64,000 nucleotides of DNA from Flectonema sp. DT1601 (taxonomy: Eukaryota > Euglenozoa > Diplonemea > Diplonemida > Diplonemidae), in NCBI GenBank assembly GCA_964019425.1, contig OZ025821.1:139001-203000 (forward strand). The letters run 5' to 3'. Below are positions 21,549 to 33,023 of this stretch, piece after piece (within the stretch, counting starts at the first letter, position 1; every line of letters starts with the position of its first letter). The position numbers and the translations under genes are program-made. The notes under the pieces are model-generated. The model made no database searches. It worked only from the letters and a program-made list of their open reading frames with translations, and was not told the DNA's origin.

Positions 21549-22742
21549 AGAGCATCTCCCTGCTATCCCTCATATCCCCACAATAATATTATACCTTTTC
21601 ATTTTCTCTTTCCTTTTCTGGTCTTTTTTTTTCTTTTTTTTCCTTTTTCATACAACGTTTTTTATTTATATATCAGTCATTCCTTTTTTTTGCGAACAAA
21701 TTCTGGACACTGAAAAAAAATTTCAAAAAAAAATTGTAAAAATTTCGATCGAAGCGGCATTTTAATGCGCTGCATCGTTGGGTTCATTTCCGTCCGAAAT
21801 CGGGAGGTTGGCATCACATACTTGTCTCCCGAATTGAGAAAAGAGATTTTGCGGTTTACTAAATCAGCTCAGCCGTGGACAAGTACCAAAACTAAAAATT
21901 AATCGAAGGGTCTAATTTTACACTGCTGGCCCAGCGGGATCCAGAGAAAAAATAATCGAGCAAAAATATATTAAAGAGTACTAAGCATGTGCCGGTGAGG
22001 CAGATTGTTACTACCTGTCTTTTTGGACCTACTTTGATACTTAATGATCATTATCACCACCACAGATGCAACATTTTCCTTACATAATTGCTACTAGGGT
22101 TGATTTGTTAGTAAAAAGGTGCATATCTCTTGAGTGCGGGAGAAGGGGGAAAAAATAGTAAAAAAAAAAAAATTAGGGGTGTTTTTTACTCAGATTTTCT
22201 CGATCTTTCCATTCCAGGTCTGGGATTAATATTTATCATTGAGTAGTACCAAGGAAATTTTGCAAAGAGACGTTTATCTCTTTTTAGCAGCACTTACCAT
22301 GTTTAAAAGTATATCCCTATGCCTAATTTTACAGATCGCACCCTCCCCGATTCCAAAAAATAAAAAATCGAGCAAAAGTAACATATCGTGTAACCTTGCT
22401 CAGGCGGTGAGAAAAAGGTGTTTTTTGTTCGCAAAAAAAAGGAATGACTGATATATATATTTTTTTTTTTTTTTTTTTTTTCATGTTTGATTATTTCCTC
22501 TTCATTTTTTTTTTTCTTTTCTTTTCTTTCTTTCTTTTTATTTTTTTTTTTTTCTCTGCCTCTCTTAATTCTGTTCGTTTCTTTGAAACGAAAATTCATT
22601 TGAATATTATTCCTTGGTCAGCAACCATCATTGTCGCCCTTTGGGCCTGTTAAAAAAAATAAAAATAAAAAGAAAGTTTACATCGGGAATAGGGCAGGAG
22701 CCAAAAGCTCCCAGTCCGTTACTTCCCACTTTATCGAAATTC
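21549..22742 (+). repeat. T repeat interior and fixed end (plus-sense copy)
   Basis: Read in this direction, the T interior (GAGCATCTCCCTGC...) leads to the GGAGC CAAAA GCTCC hairpin and the fixed end ...CTTTATCGAAATTC at 22742. It forms one element with satellite array 1 and is split by the TIR insertion at 21674-22450. Confidence 0.85.
21674..22450. mobile_element. 777-bp non-autonomous TIR element inside T
   Basis: Perfect 27-bp inverted ends begin CAGTCATTCC, followed by eight T and GCGAACAAA. The site sits in an ATAT stretch of the T interior, which hides the exact duplication (6-8 bp of AT repeat on both sides). The CAG start would suit hAT, but this is not decisive. No coding sequence was found. 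Confidence 0.75.
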
Positions 22743-22985
22743 CGGAGGTCTCGGGTTCGAACCCCGTGACATCCTTTTTTCTCTTTTTCGTAATGACGGA
22801 AAATGTGACCAAAACATAGTCAAAGGGCGGATTGATCACCCACTGGTCGAGTTGAGACATATTCCCGTTGCAATAAATCACCAAGACCCCTCCCGTGTGA
22901 TCGATCACTTTAAAATGTTACTGTGCAGTTCACCAGTGAAACTAAGACCTCCAACCAAAATTCACCAGACTTCAAACAGCATTCC
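22743..22985 (+). repeat. MULE fragment trapped between two T ends
   Basis: These 243 bp match 18941-19163 of the non-autonomous MULE almost base for base, starting inside its tRNA-like segment. On the left they touch the fixed end of a plus-sense T copy, and on the right the fixed end of an opposite T copy. Confidence 0.85.
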
Positions 22986-23053
22986 AATTTCGATAAAGTG
23001 GGAAGTAACGGACTGGGAGCTTTTGGCTCCTGCCCTATTCCCGATGTAAACTT
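22986..23053 (+). repeat. T repeat, 68-bp truncated copy
   Basis: The fixed end and full hairpin are present. The copy stops at CCCGATGTAAACTT, directly before a P repeat. Confidence 0.9.
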
Positions 23054-23058
23054 AGGTG

Positions 23059-23408
23059 GATAAGAGATTTGGGAGAGGAATAGGGGCAGTGAACTTTTGG
23101 TTCAGGCCCTTCCCATCGAACAGGACGAGGACTTCTAAAACCTGAGATGAACCAATTGAGTTGAAACAAACAAATAACAGAGACGCAACACATACCGGAA
23201 CATCATCGCAAGCAATGCTTCGGACCTCCGTCGACCTTCGTTCTTCCGGCGGCAAAGGGAAACAAGAAAGAACGGGCAATGAGACAAACCTGTTAGTTGG
23301 TGTTGTGTTGTTGTTAAAAACAAAAACATAAACGCCAGGAAGTTCGACAACGAAGACATCGACATCGATCGCTGCTCTGCAGATGTCCGGCGGGTGTTTG
23401 TCTACACG
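23059..23408 (+). repeat. P repeat, truncated copy
   Basis: The fixed end GATAAGAGATTTGGGAGAGG is followed by the hairpin TGAAC TTTTG GTTCA and the GGCCCTTCCC element. About 350 bp match 58159-58508 closely. The copy is cut at TGTCTACAC, where an N repeat starts. Confidence 0.9.
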
Positions 23409-23410
23409 GA

Positions 23411-24550
23411 GTTAAGTTACCAGGTGAGATTTGGACTGTTAGCTTTTGGCTAAGGCCCTCCCTGAAGAGCAAGAACAAAAAAACTACTCACACCTGAAGA
23501 AAACATACACAAAGAACACACTGTAAGCTGTGTGTGTATTTTGTGTTTGTCACAACAGGAGAGAAAAGAAAGAATGTCAAGGTTGGTCACCTTGCCTATC
23601 AACGCACAACATTGGTGGTCTCTACTAGACCCTGAGTGATCCCACTGGATCTCTCATCGTTCATAGTACCCTGTGTGAAGTTATAAAATCAAAGGTAAAC
23701 TATGAACTACAAATGACTTAGCCTGTTATTATAATCCACAGGCAGGCCCTGCATTCAGCAACTATCCAGCAGTGCTTGGATGTCCTGATCTTCTTCTAAA
23801 AAAAAGAAAGAAAAACAAAATTGTAGCTGGGATCACTCAGGATCAACAGACTACCAATGCTACCTGTTGTACTTGCTCACTATGGGGGGTGATGCCAAAC
23901 ACCCAGAAGTACTAAACTGCTTTCCTTCTTGCTGCCCAGGAGTTTCTGACCAGAACTAATAGAAAATAAAAAGTAGATGGGAAACAATAAAAAGTAAAAT
24001 GCATATAACTGAAGTTAAACAAGACAAATGAAGTAACAGACCAGAACAGAAAGAGGATTGTAATAGAAGATTACAAATAAAAAAATGCAAGTATCAACAC
24101 ATAATCAAGATACACCAGCAGCTAACAAACAACATAAAATTGAAGATCAGTTGCCAGAGTATTTCAACCATGGTAGAATACTCGCCCCTCTGGCAGGGAT
24201 TATCCCAGACTTGTCCTTTAATTTAGTTGGACACCATGGCTTACAACCCTTCCAGAGGGAAGCACCATTATGACTTCTATTTTTTTTCTTCAAGAAAATC
24301 ATAAGGTGGGAACAAAGAAAAATGCTAAGAGGAACCCCCTATTAACACCTAAGACATCTAAACTGCAGCCCAGCCTATGCCCAATGCACTAACAGGTCAT
24401 TCCCTCACACTCAGATCAAAAAATCAAAGTTCAGAGTGCATCTTAGCGTGAATGAGAGAATTTCCGCTTTTTTTGAACAAAAGGGATAGGAGAAGGGATA
24501 GAAAACGAACATAAAAATAAAATTCTAAGTGAGAAACACTTAGCATAAAT
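23411..24550 (+). repeat. N repeat, long truncated copy
   Basis: About 1.14 kb are present from the fixed end (here GTTAAGTTACCAGG) to TAAGTGAGAAACACTTAGC. Open frames of 60-80 codons recur in every N copy but show no protein family and are most simply chance frames in a young repeat. Confidence 0.9.
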
Positions 24551-25218
24551 CTACACTGTGTTTATTGTTTGTTTTTTTCCCAAGGTTCAACCTTGGGAAG
24601 AGAAGTAAAAAATTCCGTCAATGTTGGCCTTCCTGTTCGAAGGTGCGCACCAATGACGATAAATAGAGTGGGGGGAGAAAACCTTTGATCCAACTGGATC
24701 CCTTCACGAGCTGACATTGCCATGTGAAGTTAAATATTCTGGCGATGCCAGCTCAGGCGACTTAGCCTGCTTTTTTCTTTAAATAAAAAAAATAAAAAGA
24801 TACCAACAGGTGGGGTGATGGGTTGCGCCACTGCAATCCAGTCACAAAAAGAAACAAAGGTAATCTCAAGGGTTCTCGACCCTTGGCTCTCCCTGCGCAA
24901 GCATCGCATGGAGGGTGACGCTAAGCACCCGGGGGGTACGAAACAAACTTTCCCCCTGCTGTCCTGTTTGAAATAAAAAAAAAAAAAAAAAGGGATAGAA
25001 GTAAACAGAATACGTTACACCTCAACAGGTGACGCTAAACACCCAGGGGATACAAACCAAACTTTCCCCCTGTTGCCCTGTTTGAAATAAATTAAAAAAA
25101 GAACAAGAAAACAGAATACAATACTCAGCAATCAGACTCGTTCACTTGCTTCGCCAGAGCTGTTCGAGCCGATGCTCATGTAAAGTTACCTGTTTTCTTT
25201 TAACAAATTAAATAAAAT
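24551..25218 (+). repeat. P repeat, distal part
   Basis: This starts at TACACTGTGTTTATTG, shared with 54310 and 58505, and runs on through CCAACTGGATCCCTTCACG, ATGTGAAGTTA, GACTTAGCC and two copies of GTGACGCTAAxCACCC. From 24800 on it is nearly identical to 39684-40094. The layout parallels that of the N repeat (see findings). Confidence 0.8.
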
Positions 25219-25523
25219 TTTTGTCAGACACATCCGAACCATCGAGAACAGAAATTCTCACGTTAGTAAAAGCCTGACCTTTAGAAATGTGGCTTAACGA
25301 TCCTCATCATCGATTTAGGTTCGTGACTTAGAAGCCTTCATCAATGTGGCCCTCCTCCCAGCCAAACTCCCCACCTGACTGGTGTCTCCAAACGAGGGGT
25401 CGAGCCGAAGCCCGTTTGTCGCTGGAATCGGAAAAGCTACGAGTCCGAAAGGACCCTAACCTCCGAAGAGCTGCCGTTCCCCCATCATTGGATAAGTAAA
25501 GCGACGATAAGAGTAGTGGTATT
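25219..25523 (+). repeat. U segment (MULE internal sequence) before T
   Basis: These 305 bp match 19166-19482 inside the non-autonomous MULE. An almost identical copy lies at 40095-40398. Each of the two joins the fixed end of a T repeat at exactly the same base (GTGGTATT then GAATTTC). Confidence 0.85.
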
Positions 25524-26036
25524 GAATTTCGATAAAGTGGGAAGTAACGGACTGGGAGCTTTTGGCTCCTGCCCTATTCCCGATGTAAACTTTCTTTTTA
25601 TTTTTTATTTTTTTTAACAGGCCCAAAGGGCGACAATGATGGTTGCTGACCAAGGAATAATATTCAAATGAATTTTCGTTTCAAAGAAACGAACAGAATT
25701 AAGAGAGAGGCAGAACGAGGGGTCGAGCCGAAGCCCGTTTGTCGCTGGAATCGGAAAAGCTACGAGTCCGAAAGGACCCTAACCTCCGAAGAGCTGCCGT
25801 TCCCCCATCATTGGATAAGTAAAGCGACGATAAGAGTAGTGGTATTGAATTTCGATAAAGTGGGAAGTAACGGACTGGGAGCTTTTGGCTCCTGCCCTAT
25901 TCCCGATGTAAACTTTCTTTTTATTTTTTATTTTTTTTAACAGGCCCAAAGGGCGACAATGATGGTTGCTGACCAAGGAATAATATTCAAATGAATTTTC
26001 GTTTCAAAGAAACGAACAGAATTAAGAGAGAGGCAG
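25391..26036 (+). repeat. 323-bp tandem duplication of part of U plus T head
   Basis: 25391-25713 (AACGAGGGGTCGAGCC through GAGAGAGGCAGA) is repeated as 25714-26036 with near-perfect identity. Each unit holds the last 133 bp of U and the first 190 bp of T. Confidence 0.92.
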
Positions 26037-26167
26037 AGAAAAAAAAGAAAAGGGAAAACCTACAGATCCACCCCCAGGTTTGGGGAAACGTACACTACGG
26101 TCACGGCCTTGTGTAACTTTTTTGACCCCTGGATATGTGTTTAAATCCGCAAAATCGAAAACGACGC

Positions 26168-26231
26168 AATTTGTCGAGTGGTATGATTGCAGACTTGCAT
26201 TCGCTAGGCTGCGGTTCGAACCCCTGTCGGG

Positions 26232-26233
<2 letters not shown>
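26168..26233 (+). other. tRNA-like segment inside the left end of MULE-2
   Basis: The segment has GTCGAGTGGTATGATTGC (A-box-like) and GCGGTTCGAACCCC (good B-box) at tRNA spacing. The cloverleaf pairs poorly, so a decayed tRNA is more likely than a gene. Confidence 0.45.
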
Positions 26234-26262
<29 letters not shown>

Positions 26263-26755
26263 CTTTCCCAGTGACCAACAGGTACACTGTCTGCACTGGC
26301 CGTTCGGTCAGGAACGCCGCCGCTGACGTCGTGCGTCGTATCCGTACTGCTGATTCGTTCTGTCACGTTCGGACACTCGTCGCTCTGAGACATTGCTTAG
26401 TGCAGGTTGCTGACTAACAACATCGTTTGAAAGTCTTATACCAGAACCTCATTGGTACCTTACAAAGACCCTGCATCAAATTCACACGCGGGTCGTTCTT
26501 CAAGGTCAATAGTGTAAACTTCCACTCGACTTAGGACCTCGCTTGGAAGCTTCTGTCATCGCGCAATTCTTCCTTAAGTTAAGTTAAACTTAACTTTAAC
26601 ATAAGAGAGTAATCCATCGTCCTGTTAACCTCTATTCTCTCATCATGGTGTAGAAGTAAGTTAGTCAACTATTGATGTAGTTACTTAATTGTAATGTTCA
26701 TAAAAAAACATTCTTATTGTTGTAATCTTTTGGACGCAAGCCCTAACACGATCAA

Positions 26756-27078
26756 AAAGTAACCACCAGTGGTGACTAAGTGATCCAGTCTGGCTTACTT
26801 CAAAGGCTAACATAGTCAAGCACAGTCACTGCGGATGTGTTGTGTAGCATCACGGCTCCGATCGGAGAACCGTAGATACCAGGGACTAGAAACGGAGTTC
26901 CTCTCGTATTGTGGTCGACTTACACTGCCAAGGGGTCTCTCCCCATCAGTAGGTAAAACTTGTCTCACGACGGTCCTGTTAGTGGGTGAACTATCCAACC
27001 CTTGGACAATTCTGCTTGTCTAGGCTAGGAAGAGCCGACATTGAAGGATCAAAAGCAATGAACGCTTGGCTGGGTTTG
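26756..27078 (-). pseudogene. LSU (28S-type) rRNA 3'-region fragment
   Basis: On the minus strand the sequence runs CCAAGCGTTCAT, TTTGATCCTTCAATGTCGGC, TCTTCCTA, AAGCAGAAT, GTTGGATAGTTCACCCACTA, GACCGTCGTGAGACA, TTTTACCTACTGATG and ACGAGAGGAAC in the same order as the universally conserved end of LSU rRNA (peptidyl-transferase to sarcin-ricin region). Compared with typical LSU, the stretch between CCCACTAAxAGG and GACCGTCGTGAG is missing and several loops differ. It is therefore a transposed, decayed copy, not a working gene. The most 3' part (ATCGGAGCCGTGATGCTACA) also fits LSU. Confidence 0.9.
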
Positions 27079-27350
27079 CAGGCCCCAAAAGCTGAACGAA
27101 AAAATTGGGCCGTTCGAATCACTAACTTGCATGTTGTCGGTTGCAGTCATCACTCACCTGTCAGCATACTCTTTACCTTAATTACGCTTAACCCTAACGA
27201 TGATTTGGCAAATAACAAACCTTGAGGGCATCATTGCGTTGCTACGCTGCACCACGTTGGTAGTATTTAAAAGTTAACAAAGCCTTAAAAAAATTTGAGT
27301 AACAGCGAGATGAACAGGTCCAGAAAAAAAATTCCGGGAAAAAAAAAAAT

Positions 27351-27423
27351 CCCCCCGAGGGACTCGAACCCCGTACCTCCAGGGCTTCAGTCCGGCACCA
27401 ACACCACTGCGCTATCACGGATT
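27351..27423 (-). other. tRNA-like segment inside the right end of MULE-2
   Basis: On the minus strand GATAGCGCAGTGGTGTTGG (A-box) and GGGGTTCGAGTCCC (B-box) are at tRNA spacing. A possible anticodon loop CTGAAGC (GAA) has a mostly paired stem. The acceptor stem does not pair. Confidence 0.5.
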
Positions 27424-27893
27424 TGAAAAAACTTCGCCCAGAATAGAGGGCTGTCGATTTGGAAAAAAGGTCAAAAAAGCTACACAAGGCCGTGACCGTA
27501 GTATACGTTTCTCCAAACCTGGGGGTGGATCTGTAGGTTTTCCCAAAAGAAAAAAAAGAAAGAAAAGAAAGAAAAGAAAAAAGAAAAAAAATATGAAGAG
27601 GAAATAATCAAACATGAAAAAAAAAAAAAAAAAAAAAAAATATATAAATAAAAAACGTTGTATGAAAAAGGAAAAAAAAAAAGACCAGAAAAGGAAAGAG
27701 AAAATGAAAAGGTATAATATTATTGTGGGGATATGAGGGATAGCAGGGAGATGCTCTTTTTTTTTTTTTTTTTTTTCTTATTTATTATTTAAAAAAAGGA
27801 AACAATCAGTTTAGCGTCTCGATCAGGACGGAAAATAGAAATTAATCGACATAGTCGATCGATAGAAAAAAAAACAATGATAACATTGTTTAT

Positions 27894-27930
<37 letters not shown>

Positions 27931-28326
27931 CTTTTAATTATTTTAAAGAAAAAACAATCAGTTTAGCGTCTTGACCAGGACGGAAAATAGAAAGTAATCG
28001 ACATAGTCGATCGATAAAAAAAAACAATGATAACATTGTTTTTTCCTTTTTTTTTTTTTTTTTAACTTTTATTTATTTTTAAAGAAAAAACAATCAGTTT
28101 AGCGTCCTGACCAGGACGGAAAATAGAAAGTAATCGACATAGTCGATCGATAAAAAAAACAATGATAACATTGTTTATTCCTTTTTTTTTTTTTTTTTTT
28201 TTTATATTCTTTTTATTTATTTTTAAAAAAAAAAAACAATCAGTTTAGCGTCTTGACCAGGACGGAAAATAGAAATTAGTCGACAAAGTCGATCGATAAA
28301 AAAAAACAATGATAACATTGTTTATT

Positions 28327-28361
<35 letters not shown>

Positions 28362-28755
28362 TCTTTTATTTATTTTTAAAGAAAAAACAATCAGTTTAGC
28401 GTCTTGACCAGGACGGAAAAATAGAAATTAGTCGACAAAGTCGATCGATAAGAAACAATGATAACATTGTTTATTCATTTTTTTTTTTTTTTTTTTATTC
28501 TTTTTATTTATTTTTTAAAGAAAAAACAATCAGTTTAGCGTCCTGACCAGGACGGAAAATAGAAATTAGTCGACAAAGTCGATCGATAAGAAACAATGAT
28601 AACATTGTTTATTCATTTTTTTTTTTTTTTTTTTATTCTTTTTATTTATTTTTTAAAGAAAAAAATAATCAGTTTAGCGTCTTGACCAGGACGGAAAATA
28701 GAAATTAGTCGACAAAGTCGATCGATAAAAAAAAACAATGATAACATTGTTTATT

Positions 28756-28794
<39 letters not shown>

Positions 28795-29020
28795 TCTTTT
28801 ATTTATTTTTAACCCTTTAAGCCCTGAAGGCCACTATAGTGGCCTTTCGCGTTTTTTTTTTTTTGACAAAGGGGAAAAATGTACCTTGTGAGTACAAGGG
28901 TGGAGCCAGAGCTGCCCAAAAACGACAAATTTTATGTGGGATCGTGCTGCAAAAATCACCAGCTTTTTCTGAGAAAAAGTTCATTTTTTTTTTTCTGCAC
29001 TGGGAACAGTCTTAGCCAGG

Positions 29021-29311
29021 TTGCCCATGACTATCCCATGTTTTCAGCCAAAAATTAAAATCCCTAAAACTATTTCCATCGAAAATGATTCAGTAGGGTC
29101 ACCTATCCCAGATTTGGGTGCTCCTGAGTCTTCTTCGAGCGATGAAGAGAGTACAATAGAGCCAAGCATTTCCCCTCTGAAATGGAGCAAGAAAATCACC
29201 AAGGTAAAACGACACACGTTTCGGCGGTCCTTGCAGGACATGTCAGACCTGAAATTGATGAGGGAACTGCAGAAATTTGAACTTGTGTTCACCCCAAAGG
29301 TGATGAGATGA
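29021..29311 (+). pseudogene. piggyBac transposase, N-terminal piece
   Basis: The frame is 96 residues long, with an acidic, Ser-rich start (APESSSSDEESTIEPS) followed by a basic segment. Acidic Ser/Asp/Glu-rich N-termini are usual for piggyBac transposases. The frame ends early at a stop, and no catalytic core with the first two Asp follows in readable form. Confidence 0.55.
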
Positions 29312-29802
29312 TTTCGCACTGCAGCAACAACTAGGCACTCAATCTTAACGTAGCTGAACTCAAACTCTCTTTAGGACTCAATATCCTCGTGGGTCTCTGT
29401 AATAAACCAAATATCTCAGATTACAGGAACGGTACATCAGACCCAGCGTACACACCCCACTTCGCTTCCTGAGATCGGTTCCTCTAAATTCGAACCAATC
29501 TGTAAAACTTTACACTGTCACCAACCCCGTACCTGCTGACAAGCTCTACAAAATCCACAGCTTTTGGGAAACAATAGTTCCCAAATGGTCCGAGATCAAT
29601 AAGGCGGAGGCGCAGGGACGGGTGGAGAAGTTTTCTGCCTCGTACTTTCAGTCCTAGCACAATGTGCATCACATAATGCACAATGTGCATCACATATATT
29701 CAGGGGCAATCCAAAAGAAGTACATGTCTTCAGCACATTGCCTCTCGAGGAGAATTATGAGACAGCCACGTGATGGACTAAAATAAGGAAATCCATCAAA
29801 AA

Positions 29803-30349
29803 GTGACAATCGACTTACCGGTACAGATCCATCAGTACAACAAACTAATGGGTGGTGTTGACCTCGTAGACGGTATCAGGGGGAAGGCAAGAAGAACTCT
29901 GATGACAAAACGCTGGACCCTGAAAGTCTTTCACTACTTGTTAGAGATTTCTATCTTCAATGTTTTCACCCTCCAAAAGAAGTCTGAAAAAGACGTCGGG
30001 ACAGTGCTCGGTTCAGGAAAAGGCCATGTCCTCAACTTATTGGTCATGGAACACACCAAACTCACACAAAATGTCACTACCTACGAAAATTTGATATTTT
30101 TGGGGACTGCAGTTCACGGATTTGTTCTCAAAAAAAGTAAGGTCATCGACTTCTTGTTCAAAAAGCGAGGTTTTCTTATGCATGGATCCCTGCTTCGAAC
30201 AATATCACGAAAATATTGACAAGTATTCAGCCCCTGTTTGCAACAACCATACCTTTGCTACACACAATCATATCCCACCGAAAAACATGAAACGGAAGCA
30301 CTCTACTCCTACAACATTGCTAAAATCAAAGCGAACCCAGGGGTCCTAA
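29803..30349 (+). pseudogene. piggyBac transposase, C-terminal piece
   Basis: The piece reads VQIHQYNKLMGGVDLVD, the motif that carries the third catalytic Asp of piggyBac transposases, followed by the conserved KRWTLKVFHYLLEISIFNVF helix region. A shift of frame near 30140-30190 leads to the C-terminal Cys-rich segment (CSKSEVFLCMDPCFEQYH), which resembles the family's CRD finger. This segment lies partly outside the first frame. The gene is therefore inactive. Confidence 0.85.
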
Positions 30350-30792
30350 GCAACAGTGTTTTTTTAAGCTGTTGTTGCATTTTCTCAAGTTATTTTGGCC
30401 CCCTTGCGGGCTGACCTCAGTTTTTTTTCAATGCGCCGGGGGGGTGTCTTTCACCCTGTATTTTTTTTGTATTTTTCCCCACACCCCTTTTCCCCTTTGT
30501 CAAATTTTTCGATTTTTCTCAAAAACAGGGTTTTTGGCCTCTTATTAAAGGGTTAAAGAAAAAACAATCAGTTTAGCGTCTTGACCAGGACGGAAAATAG
30601 AAATTAGTCGACAAAGTCGATCGATAAGAAACAATGATAACATTGTTTATTCATTTTTTTTTTTTTTTTTTATTCTTTTTATTTATTTTTTAAAGAAAAA
30701 AATAATCAGTTTAGCGTCTTGACCAGGACGGAAAATAGAAATTAGTCGACAAAGTCGATCGATAAAAAAAAACAATGATAACATTGTTTATT

Positions 30793-30825
<33 letters not shown>

Positions 30826-32555
30826 TCTTTTATTTATTTTTAAAGAATAAACAATCAGTTTAGCGTCTTGACCAGGACGGAAAATAGAAATTAGTCGACA
30901 AAGTCGATCGATAAGAAACAATGATAACATTGTTTATTCATTTTTTTTTTTTTTTTTTATTCTTTTTATTTATTTTTTAAAGAAAAAAATAATCAGTTTA
31001 GCGTCTTGACCAGGACGGAAAATAGAAATTAGTCGACAAAGTCGATCGATAAAAAAAAACAATGATAACATTGTTTATTCCTTTTTTTTTTTTTTTTTTT
31101 TTTTTTAAAAACAAATAAAAAAAATAAAAAAAATTATAAAAGATCAAACAATGTTATCATTGTTTTTTTCATCGATCGACTTTGTCGACTAATTTCTATT
31201 TTCCGTTTTTTTTTCTTTAAAAAATAAATAAAAAGAATTTAAAAAAAAAAAAAAAAAGAATAAACAATGTTATCATTGTTTTTTTATCGATCGACTATGT
31301 CGATTACTTTCTATTTTCCGTCCTGGTCAAGACGCTAAACTGTTTTTTTTTTCTTTAAAAAATAAATAAAAAGAATAAAAAAAAAAAAAAAAAATGAATA
31401 AACAATGTTATCATTGTTTTTTTATCAATCGACTATGTCGATTACTTTCTATTTTCCGTCCTGGTCAAGACACTAAACTGATTGTTTTTTTCAAAATTAA
31501 TAAAAAAAGAATAAACAATGTTATCATTATTTTTTCTATCGATCGACTTTGTCGACTAATTTCTATTTTCCGTTTTTTTTTCTTTAAAAAATAAATAAAA
31601 AGAATTTAAAAAACAAAAAAAGAATAAACAATGTTATCATTGTTTTTTTATCGATCGACTATGTCGATCACTTTCTATTTTCCGTCCTGGTCAAGACGCT
31701 AAACTGAATATTTTTTTTTTTTTCAAAATTAATAAAAAAGAATATAAAAAAAAAAAAATAAAAAAAAAAAAATAAAAAAAAAAAAGAATAAACAATGTTA
31801 TCATTGTTTTTTTTATCGATCGACTCTGTCGACTAATTTCTATTTTCCGTTTTTTTTTTTTTTCTTTAAAAAATAAATAAAAAGAATTTAAAAAAAAAAA
31901 AAAAAAAAGAATAAACAATGTTATCATTGTTTTTTTATCGATCGACTATGTCGATTACTTTCTATTTTCCGTCCTGGTCAAGACGCTAATCTGATTGTTT
32001 TTTCAAAATTAATAAAAAAGAATATAAAAAAAAAAATAAAAAAAAAAAGATTAAACAATGTTATCATTGTTTTTTTTATCGTTCGACCTTGTCGACTAAT
32101 TTCTATTTTCCGTTTTTTTCTTTAAAAATAAATAAAAAGAATTTAAAAAAAAAAAAAAAAAGAATAAACAATGTTATCATTGTTTTTTTTATCGATCGAC
32201 TATGTCGATTACTTTCTATTTTCCGTCCTGGTCAAGACGCTAAATTGATTGTTTCTTCTAAAAATAAATTAAAAAAAATATTAAAAAAAAAAAAAAAAAA
32301 AAAAATGAATAAACAATGTTATCATTGTTTTTATCGATCGACTTTGTCGACTAATTTCTATTTTCCGTCCTGGTCAAGACGCTAAACTGATTGTTTTTTT
32401 CTAAAAATAAATAAAAAAAAAAAAAAAAAAAAAAGGGAATAAACAATGTTATCATTGTTTTTTTTTTTATCGATCGACTATGTCGATTAATTTCTATTTT
32501 CCGTCCTGGTCAAGACGCTAAACTGATTGTTTTTTTCTAAAAATTAATAAAAAAA

Positions 32556-32590
<35 letters not shown>

Positions 32591-32593
32591 ATA

Positions 32594-33023
32594 GAATTCG
32601 ATAGAGTGGGAAGTAACGGACTGGGAGCTTTTGGCTCCTGCCCTATTCCCGATGTAAACTTTCTTTTTATTTTTTTTTTTTTTTTAACAGGCCCAGAGGG
32701 CGACAATGACTGTTGCTGACCAAGGAATAATATTCAAATGAATTTTCGTTTCAAAGAAACGAACAGAATTAAGAGAGAGGCAGAGAAAAAAAAAAAAAAA
32801 GAAAGAAAAGAAAAAAAAATATGAAGAGGAAATAATCAAACATGAAAAAAATAAAAAAAATAAATAAAATATAAATAAAAAACGTTGTATGAAAAAGGAA
32901 AAAAAAGAGGAAAAAAAAAAGACCAGAAAAGGAAAGAGAAAATGAAAAGGTATAATATTATTGTGGGGATATGAGGATAGCAGGGAAATGCTCTTTTTTT
33001 TTTTTTTTTTTTTTTTTTTATTA
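32594..33023 (+). repeat. T repeat head (variant GAATTCGATAGAG)
   Basis: The fixed end has two substitutions relative to other T copies and shares them with the copy at 42903. The head runs to GGGAAATGCTC and a T run, where a TA-flanked MITE interrupts before satellite array 3. Confidence 0.85.

Larger units (their letters stand above)
26052..27544. mobile_element. non-autonomous MULE carrying an LSU rRNA piece, 9-bp TSD
   Basis: TIRs of about 75 bp (GGGAAAACCTACAGATCCAC and its inverse) share only the first nine bases with the other MULE family here. The flanking direct repeat is AAAAGAAAA (26043-26051 and 27545-27553). No transposase is seen. The contents are a tRNA-like segment just inside each end and a minus-strand LSU rRNA segment in the middle. 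This is the arrangement of a Pack-MULE that has picked up RNA genes. Confidence 0.92.
25847..27775 (+). repeat. T repeat head, split by a MULE
   Basis: The T fixed end is at 25847 and the head runs to 26051. It resumes after the MULE at 27545 and runs through GAGGAAATAATCAAACATG and GGGAGATGCTC into satellite array 2. Read on the minus strand, the satellite is upstream and the fixed end is the 3' end. Confidence 0.85.
28813..30552 (+). mobile_element. piggyBac-family DNA transposon remnant
   Basis: The element begins CCCTTTAAGCCC and ends ATTAAAGGG, flanked by TTAA on both sides (28809-28812 and 30553-30556), the hallmark target site of piggyBac. The left subterminal region has the palindrome AAGGCCACTATAGTGGCCTT. 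Its satellite flanks read continuously across it. The transposase is broken into pieces (separate entries). The element is 1.74 kb, shorter than an intact piggyBac, because the centre of the gene is missing or decayed. Confidence 0.93.
27776..32593 (-). repeat. palindromic AT-rich satellite array 2
   Basis: This is the same unit as array 1 but mostly in the opposite orientation. The orientation flips near 31105-31140, after which units run as in array 1 up to the next T head. The array is interrupted by the piggyBac remnant at 28813-30552. Confidence 0.9.

Noticed and set aside
23130-23170. Hammerhead ribozyme in the P repeat (CCTGAGATGAACC...GTTGAAAC)
   Set aside because: The core reads CTGAGATGA, not CTGANGA, and the required three stems could not be drawn.
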